Source: Flavobacterium reichenbachii (GTDB lineage Bacteria > Bacteroidota > Bacteroidia > Flavobacteriales > Flavobacteriaceae). From it: a stretch of DNA of 64,000 nt. Every line of letters starts with the position of its first letter. Position 1 is the first letter of the stretch. The stretch is from positions 39,369 to 103,368 of the forward strand of contig NZ_MUHF01000001.1 in NCBI RefSeq assembly GCF_002217435.1, given 5' to 3'. This document shows, piece by piece, positions 59,076-64,000 of this stretch. The notes beneath the pieces are model-generated. The model worked only from the letters and a program-made list of their open reading frames with translations. It had not been told where the DNA came from and made no database searches. The translations under genes and the position numbers were made by a program.

Positions 59076-59951
59076 ATGATTAGCATCGATCCAAAAGAGA
59101 TACCAACGGCAAAACTGCACGGATATCTGCAAAGTGCTGTAGGTCCGAGACCTATCGCGTTTGCAAGTACAATAAGTGCAAAAGGGATTCCTAATTTGTC
59201 GCCTTTCAGCTTCTTTAATGTTTTCAGTGCCAATCCGCCAATTTTGGTTTTTTCGCCTGCAAGGCGCGTACGTGATAATACGATCAAACACACTTTGATT
59301 AATGCAGAAGCAACCCGCGAAGTCGTAATAAATGTTGTCAATTACGATATGGTGCAGCAGACTTCTTTGGCAAGTACAGAATATGGAGAAGGTGTAAACG
59401 AATTTCTGAAAGCCGGATTTACACAAATTCCTTCAGATTTAGTAAAACCATACCGGGTAAAAGAATCTCCGGTGCAGTTTGAGTGCAAAATTACGCAGAT
59501 TATTTCTTTAGGAACAGAAGGCGGAGCAGGAAATCTGATTCTTTGTGAAGTAGTAAAAATGCACATTAGTGAAGATATATTAGACGAAAACGGAAGTATA
59601 GATCAGCATAAAATTGATTTGGTTTCCAGATTAGGAAAAGATTGGTATTCAAGATCAAACGAAGGCCTTTTTGAAGTACCAAAACCCCTTACCACTTTAG
59701 GTGTTGGTGTAGATGTTATTCCGAATTTTATTAAAGAAAGTACTATCTTTAATGGAAATGATTTAGGAAAATTGGGTAATATAGAAGTCTTGCCTACAAA
59801 GGAAGAAGTTAGTATATTTGTGAAAGAAAATTTTTCTGTAAAAGGAGTATTAAGCTCCGATGATCAGGAAAAAATACATTTAGAAGCCAAAAAGTATCTA
59901 AATAAAGATGATATTGTGTCTGCCTGGAAAGTGCTTTTGGCAAAGAAATAA
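59076..59951 (+). CDS. Flavin reductase-like FMN-binding split-barrel protein
   Basis: A 291-residue flavoprotein of the flavin reductase-like/DIM6-NTAB family. The N-terminal split barrel (about 15-200) has VGPRPIAFASTISAKGIPNLSPFSFFNVFSANPPILVFSPARR, the FMN-binding signature, and SPVQFECKITQII. A C-terminal extension of about 90 residues is mostly helical and without known motifs. Such proteins reduce FMN or act on unknown small molecules. A DUF3127 gene follows after 30 bases on the same strand. The precise substrate cannot be read from sequence. Confidence 0.87.
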   Translation: MISIDPKEIPTAKLHGYLQSAVGPRPIAFASTISAKGIPNLSPFSFFNVFSANPPILVFSPARRVRDNTIKHTLINAEATREVVINVVNYDMVQQTSLASTEYGEGVNEFLKAGFTQIPSDLVKPYRVKESPVQFECKITQIISLGTEGGAGNLILCEVVKMHISEDILDENGSIDQHKIDLVSRLGKDWYSRSNEGLFEVPKPLTTLGVGVDVIPNFIKESTIFNGNDLGKLGNIEVLPTKEEVSIFVKENFSVKGVLSSDDQEKIHLEAKKYLNKDDIVSAWKVLLAKK

Positions 59952-59981
59952 GAAAGAATAATAATTAAATTATAGACGAAG

Positions 59982-60353
59982 ATGGAAGTTATAGGAAAAG
60001 TAAAAGTGGTTAACCCAGAGCAGCAGGTTAGTGCATCATTCAAAAAAAGAGAATTGGTTGTTACTACAGATGAGCAGTATCCACAGCACATTTTAATCGA
60101 ATTTACACAAGATAAATGCGATTTATTAAGCAGCTATAAGCAAGGAGAACCGGTAAAAGTTTCTATCAATTTAAGAGGAAGAGAATGGGTTAATCCACAA
60201 GGAGAAACTAGATATTTCAATAGTATTCAAGGTTGGAGAATCGAGAGAGTAGGTAACGAAGCACCAGCACAAGGAGCTCCAATGCCTGCAGCAGAAGCTT
60301 TTGCTCCAGCAACAAATTTAAACGAAGACGAACCAGACGATTTACCGTTCTAA
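59982..60353 (+). CDS. DUF3127 protein with SSB-like acidic C-terminal tip
   Basis: A 123-residue protein. Residues 1-90 form an OB-fold-like DUF3127 domain (MEVIGKVKVVNPEQQVSASFKKRELVV...VSINLRGREWVNPQGETRYFNSIQGWRIERV). An Ala/Pro-rich linker follows, and the last residues are NEDEPDDLPF. That ending copies the conserved acidic tip of single-stranded DNA-binding proteins (DDDIPF), which recruits repair and replication proteins. DUF3127 proteins are encoded in Bacteroidota besides true SSB. It probably binds nucleic acid or SSB partners; both are inferences. Confidence 0.82.
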   Translation: MEVIGKVKVVNPEQQVSASFKKRELVVTTDEQYPQHILIEFTQDKCDLLSSYKQGEPVKVSINLRGREWVNPQGETRYFNSIQGWRIERVGNEAPAQGAPMPAAEAFAPATNLNEDEPDDLPF

Positions 60354-60374
60354 GAGTTTAAATCCTAAAAAGAT

Positions 60375-60422
60375 AAATTCCAAATTCCAAATCATCATAT
60401 GTATTGGAATTTGGAATTTTTT
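60375..60422 (+). terminator. Rho-independent terminator after the DUF3127 gene
   Basis: Sixteen-base perfect arms AAATTCCAAATTCCAA (60375-60390) and TTGGAATTTGGAATTT (60404-60419) with a following T-run. The remaining 185 bases before aat hold only A+T-rich sequence and a faint decayed TGTCATTTCG-type repeat near 60490-60530. Confidence 0.85.
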
Positions 60423-60607
60423 GTATAATCGCAATCTTGATCCTAAGACTAAAATTACGCTGGAAAACCAATAGAATAAAAAAATCTATATAGGTCCTCT
60501 TGTGAAGATTTTTCTCCATTGAAATAACAAGATTGAGAATAACTTAGAATTTTTAATTTCAGTTTAAATTGAAATTTGAAATTTAAAAAAAATGATTATT
60601 TTTAAGA

Positions 60608-61246
60608 ATGCATTATCTATCAAAAGACGTGTTTTTTCCTCCGGTTTCAGAATCCGATGAAGAAGGAATTCTTGCTATTGGAGGCGATTTAAGTTCAGAA
60701 CGACTAAAATTAGCTTACAATAGTGGTGTTTTTCCGTGGTTTAATGAAGGAGAACCAATCTTGTGGTGGGCGCCAGATCCTAGAATGGTTTTATTTCTGG
60801 ATGAATTAGTTGTTTCCAAAAGCATGCGGAACATTTTGAATAGGAATCAGTTTAAAGTTACTTTCAATCAAGATTTTGCAGCAGTAATGTCCAACTGTCA
60901 AAAGATAAAACGTGACGGTCAAAACGGAACGTGGATTTCTAACCAAATGATTGACGCTTACTGTAAACTGCATGAAGAAGGAATTGCAAAATCAGTTGAG
61001 GTTTGGCAGGATGATGTTTTGGTTGGCGGTTTGTACGGAATTGATTTAGGCCACGTTTTTTGCGGAGAAAGTATGTTTTCTAAAGTTTCAAACGCTTCAA
61101 AAACAGCTTTTATCAGTTTGGTAAATCATCTTAAAAAAGACAATTACAAACTTTTGGACTGCCAGGTTTATAATCCGCATTTAGAAAGTTTAGGCTGTCG
61201 CGAAATTGATCGTGTTGAATTTATGTCCATTTTAAAAAGCAAATAA
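60608..61246 (+). CDS. aat: Leucyl/phenylalanyl-tRNA--protein transferase
   Basis: A 212-residue L/F-transferase, which adds Leu or Phe to N-terminal Lys/Arg and so sends proteins to ClpAP by the N-degron pathway. Signatures are FFPPVSESDEEGILAIGGDLSSERLKLAYNSGVFPWFNEGEPILWWAPDPRMVLF at the N-terminus, GTWISNQMIDAYCKLHEEGIAKSVEVW, GGLYGIDLGHVFCGESMFS and the closing LLDCQVYNPHLESLGCREI. The length is usual. The MOSC gene starts 3 bases after its stop, so the two form an operon. Confidence 0.95.
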   Translation: MHYLSKDVFFPPVSESDEEGILAIGGDLSSERLKLAYNSGVFPWFNEGEPILWWAPDPRMVLFLDELVVSKSMRNILNRNQFKVTFNQDFAAVMSNCQKIKRDGQNGTWISNQMIDAYCKLHEEGIAKSVEVWQDDVLVGGLYGIDLGHVFCGESMFSKVSNASKTAFISLVNHLKKDNYKLLDCQVYNPHLESLGCREIDRVEFMSILKSK

Positions 61247-61248
61247 AA

Positions 61249-62043
61249 ATGAGTGCACTTTATGTTGTTAAAGAAATTTATATCTATCCGATAAAAAGTC
61301 TTGCCGGAATAAGCTGTAAGTCAGCTTTGGCAGAAGAAATGGGATTCGAAAATGATAGACGCTGGATGCTTATTAATACAGAAAATCTGCATGTTACGCA
61401 AAGAGAATATCCTGTAATGAGTCAGTTTTATCCACAAATTTCTGATGGAAAGATTAGTATTTCTTTTGAAGATCATAAACATGAATTTTCTATTGACGAA
61501 CATTTACCAAATAAAATTGAAACCAATGTTTGGGACGACAAAAGTGACGTTTTTGAAGTAAATGAAACAACATCAAAATGGTTTAGCGATCGATTGGGTT
61601 TTGAATGTAAACTGGTTAAAATTTTAAAAAATGGCGACAGAAAACATGAAAGTTCAAAGTCAAAAGAAATTTTCAATGTAAGTCTCGCCGACGGATATCC
61701 ATATTTATTAGTTGGAACAGAAAGTCTCGATTTTTTGAATGAGAAACTAGATGAGAAAATCACCGTTAAAAGATTTCGTCCAAACATCGTTATAAGCACT
61801 AAAATTGCTCACGAAGAAGATGATTTTAAGGATTTTAGAATTGGAGAAGTTGAATTTAGAAATATAAAACCATGCGGAAGATGTATTATGGTTAACAATG
61901 ATCCGCAGAAAGCGATTGTAAAAAAGGAACCTTTAAAGACATTAAGTAAATACAGAAATGTAAATAACTCAGTCTTGTTTGGGACCAATATTGTGAGTTT
62001 AAATTCGGGAACTATTCATGTAGACGATGAGGTAGTTTTTTAA
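61249..62043 (+). CDS. MOSC-domain protein with N-terminal beta barrel (mARC/YcbX-like)
   Basis: A 264-residue molybdenum-cofactor protein of the MOSC/mARC type. The N-terminal barrel (about 1-120) has YPIKSLAGISCKSALAEEMGFENDRRWMLIN. The MOSC domain (about 125-262) carries RFRPNIVISTKIAHEEDDFKDFRIG and FRNIKPCGRCIMVNNDP, where the first Cys matches the molybdenum-ligating Cys. Relatives reduce N-hydroxylated bases and amines. There is no fused ferredoxin domain, so an external donor is needed. Its stop overlaps that of the convergent ThiF-like gene by four bases (62040-62043). Confidence 0.9.
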   Translation: MSALYVVKEIYIYPIKSLAGISCKSALAEEMGFENDRRWMLINTENLHVTQREYPVMSQFYPQISDGKISISFEDHKHEFSIDEHLPNKIETNVWDDKSDVFEVNETTSKWFSDRLGFECKLVKILKNGDRKHESSKSKEIFNVSLADGYPYLLVGTESLDFLNEKLDEKITVKRFRPNIVISTKIAHEEDDFKDFRIGEVEFRNIKPCGRCIMVNNDPQKAIVKKEPLKTLSKYRNVNNSVLFGTNIVSLNSGTIHVDDEVVF

Positions 62044-62750
62044 AAGTTCAACTTTGTAAAATTCCAATTTAAAGTATTAATAATTATAAGTTCATTTTTG
62101 AGCGTTGGCAATTCTAAGATTAATTTAAGAGTTTCGTGCGCCATCATATTGCCTATAATTCCGGGAAGCGTTCCTAAAACACCATTCAAATTACAATTTG
62201 GGACCTCTTTCGGGTCTGGCATCTCTGGAAATAAATCACGCAGATTTTTACTTCCTTTATGGTTAAAAACAGCTGCTTGTCCTTCAAACTTTAAAATGCT
62301 TCCATAAACTAAAGTCTTTTTTAGTTTAACGCAAGTATCATTGATTAAATATCGAGTCGAAAAATTATCTGAACCATCCACAACAATATCGTATTGCTGA
62401 ATAATTTGAGATGCATTTTCTGTTGTTAATTTTTCCTGAATCGCTTCAGCTTTAATCAGCGGATTTAGTTTAGAAACCACTTCTTTAGCAACAACAGCTT
62501 TGTATTGTCCGATTTCATTTTCGGTATATAAAATCTGTCTGTGAAGATTGTGAATTTCAATTGTATCAAAGTCCATAATTCCAATAAAACCAACACCAGC
62601 AGTTGCAATATATTGTAAAATTGGACAGCCCAGACCGCCCGCGCCAATTACTAAAACTCTTGCTTTTTTTAATTTTTCCTGACCTTCGTCACCAATTTCC
62701 GGAAGGATGGTTTGTCTATTATAACGTAAAAATTCTTGAATAATACCCAT
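62040..62750 (-). CDS. thiF: ThiF/MoeB/HesA-family adenylyltransferase
   Basis: A 236-residue E1-like enzyme that adenylates the C-terminal Gly of a ubiquitin-like sulfur carrier. It has the P-loop-like RVLVIGAGGLGCPILQYIATAGVG, then DFDTIEIHNLHRQILY, the Arg/Lys activation site and DGSDNFSTRYLINDTCVK. The GTLPGIIGNMMAHETLKLIL helix closes the fold. It lacks the second CxxC zinc pair and any rhodanese domain of longer MoeB relatives. Because thiH lies 66 bases upstream on the same strand, ThiS activation for thiazole synthesis is more likely than MoaD activation. Confidence 0.85.
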   Translation of the reverse strand: MGIIQEFLRYNRQTILPEIGDEGQEKLKKARVLVIGAGGLGCPILQYIATAGVGFIGIMDFDTIEIHNLHRQILYTENEIGQYKAVVAKEVVSKLNPLIKAEAIQEKLTTENASQIIQQYDIVVDGSDNFSTRYLINDTCVKLKKTLVYGSILKFEGQAAVFNHKGSKNLRDLFPEMPDPKEVPNCNLNGVLGTLPGIIGNMMAHETLKLILELPTLKNELIIINTLNWNFTKLNF

Positions 62751-62816
62751 GATTTAAGTCTTAAAGTTTGAAAGTCGAAGGTCTGAAAGTCAAAAGTTAT
62801 AAATGAAAGATTAAAG

Positions 62817-63965
62817 TCAAGTATGGACTTTATGATTGTGGCTTTCAAACTTTCGACTATATGCTTTATCCCAGTCTTTCCAAACAGGTTCGTAACCGGC
62901 ATTTTTTATGATTTTTGAAATTTCTTCTGCCGAGCGTTCATCGCTGATTTCAAATTGTTCCAAAGATTGCGGATCCACAACATAGCCGCCCGGATTTGTT
63001 TTAGACCCGGCACTCATACTCGTAACCCCAATTGGAATAATGTTGTTTCTGAATTTTTCGTTTTCACGGGTTGAAATGGATATTTCCAAATCTTCATTCC
63101 ACAAACGATAAGCGCAAATAAGCTGTGTCAGATCCTTATCATCCATAATAAAATTGGGTTCGATAATTCCTTCTGCGGGACGTAATCTCGGAAACGAAAC
63201 AGAATATTTTGTCTGCCAATATTTCTTTTGAAGATAATCTAAATGCAAAGCGTTGAAGAAACTGTCGGTTCGCCAATCTTCCAAACCTAATAAAACGCCC
63301 AAACCTATTTTATGAATACCCGCAGTTCCTATTCGATCAGGCGTTTCGAGTCTATAATCAAAGTTTGATTTCTTGCCTTTGGTGTGGTATTTTTTGTAAA
63401 CTTCCTGATGATACGTTTCCTGATAAACCAAAACCGAATATACTCCAGCATCATGCAAACGCTGATAATCTTCTATAGAAAGCGGCTGGACTTCTACAGA
63501 AATAATAGAAAAATCTTTTTTGATTAATTCAATTGCATTCAGGAAATAATTGATGTTTACGGTATAATTTGCTTCTCCGGTAACTAATAAAACATGATCA
63601 AAACCTGTTTTTTTTAAAGCTTCAGCTTCGAGTTTTATTTCTGCATCAGAAAGTGTTTTTCGTTTAATTTTATTGTCTAAACTAAAACCACAATACGTAC
63701 AAATGTTCTGGCATTCATTACTCAAATAAAGCGGTGCATACATTTGGATTGTTTTTCCAAAGCGCTTTTTGGTGATCTCATGGCATTTTTGTGCCATTTC
63801 TTCTAAATAATTTTGAGCGACAGGAGAAATCAAAACTAAAAAATCATCAAGATTTCGTTTGGTTTTAGATAAAACTTGCTCGACATCTTTTGATGTGGTT
63901 TGGTATATTTTGGATTGAATGGAATCCCAATTGTATTGCTCAAAAATAGATTTGAATGTTTTCAT
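62817..63965 (-). CDS. thiH: 2-iminoacetate synthase ThiH
   Basis: A 382-residue radical SAM enzyme that splits tyrosine to give dehydroglycine (2-iminoacetate) and p-cresol for the thiazole ring of thiamine. The cluster motif is LSNECQNICTYCGFS (CxxxCxxC), with VLLVTGEANYTVN, VEVQPLSIEDYQRL and GLGVLLGLEDWRTDSF typical of ThiH. The C-terminal SMSAGSKTNPGGYVV...QFEISDERS is conserved. ThiH indicates the anaerobic-type thiazole route. It is the second-last gene of a thiamine operon whose upstream part (probably thiG, thiE, thiC) is beyond the window edge. Confidence 0.95.
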   Translation of the reverse strand: MKTFKSIFEQYNWDSIQSKIYQTTSKDVEQVLSKTKRNLDDFLVLISPVAQNYLEEMAQKCHEITKKRFGKTIQMYAPLYLSNECQNICTYCGFSLDNKIKRKTLSDAEIKLEAEALKKTGFDHVLLVTGEANYTVNINYFLNAIELIKKDFSIISVEVQPLSIEDYQRLHDAGVYSVLVYQETYHQEVYKKYHTKGKKSNFDYRLETPDRIGTAGIHKIGLGVLLGLEDWRTDSFFNALHLDYLQKKYWQTKYSVSFPRLRPAEGIIEPNFIMDDKDLTQLICAYRLWNEDLEISISTRENEKFRNNIIPIGVTSMSAGSKTNPGGYVVDPQSLEQFEISDERSAEEISKIIKNAGYEPVWKDWDKAYSRKFESHNHKVHT

Positions 63966-64000
63966 TGGTTTGTATTTTATTTTTACCGCAGAGTACGCTA

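Noticed and set aside
1..64000. CRISPR arrays, prophage, IS elements, tRNA or rRNA genes
   Set aside because: No regular repeat-spacer array, transposase, integrase or cloverleaf/rRNA-like sequence was noticed on reading; short tRNAs could still be confirmed absent by tRNAscan-SE.

Overview
This window is chromosomal DNA of a member of the Bacteroidota, very probably a Flavobacterium close to F. johnsoniae. The reasons are the low G+C, the adjacent type IX secretion and gliding genes porV-porU-gldJ, a SusC/SusD glucan-utilisation locus, -7 promoter boxes of the Bacteroidota form TAnnTTTG, few Shine-Dalgarno sites, and abundant flavobacterial intergenic palindromes. No tRNA, rRNA, CRISPR array, transposase or prophage gene was seen. 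Most of the window is ordinary core genome.

Layout. 0-4.4 kb: an AsmA-like fragment cut by the left edge, a MiaE-type tRNA hydroxylase, a glycosyltransferase, an AraC regulator, a carboxymuconolactone-decarboxylase-like protein and a repeat-rich gene-free patch. 4.4-9.1 kb: an M1 aminopeptidase lipoprotein and pyruvate dehydrogenase E1-alpha and E2. 9.2-18.2 kb: cdd, porV, porU, gldJ and murF. 18.2-37.3 kb: a polysaccharide utilisation locus with a membrane-anchored Y_Y_Y/LuxR regulator divergent from susC-susD, four GH30 enzymes, a GH5-CBM6 enzyme, an EEP-family hydrolase and a GH3 beta-glucosidase. The enzyme set points to beta-1,6- or mixed beta-1,3/1,6-glucan. 37.3-41.3 kb: a transglutaminase-like protein, a Nudix-derived regulator and a YjbR protein. 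41.3-44.1 kb: an alkylation-repair locus in which the parts of Ada are on separate genes, next to alkB and a second 2OG-Fe(II) oxygenase. 44.2-49.8 kb: SMR exporter, small hypothetical proteins, a candidate structured RNA, ahcY, a phosphopantetheinyl transferase, and a Crp/Fnr regulator beside a truncated-haemoglobin operon with a perfect palindromic operator candidate.

49.9-56.1 kb: pcrB, a PnuC-type transporter overlapping a gene that fuses a NadR-like kinase to DUF4301, an ArfB-type rescue factor, then a TPP riboswitch controlling a TonB-dependent receptor. 56.2-62.0 kb: a Rieske-fold lipoprotein lacking both ligand histidines, greA with a terminator-like hairpin in its leader, a HIT protein, an orphan histidine kinase, a flavin reductase-like protein, a DUF3127 protein with an SSB-like acidic tail, aat and a MOSC protein. 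62.0-64.0 kb: a ThiF-like enzyme and thiH, apparently the 3' end of a thiamine synthesis operon running off the right edge.

The most interesting points are the kinase-DUF4301 fusion beside pnuC, the riboswitch receptor whose start codon lies in a hairpin, the greA leader hairpin, the dispersed Ada functions, the palindrome in front of the haemoglobin operon, and two candidate structured RNAs. No wholly new multi-gene system could be demonstrated from sequence alone.
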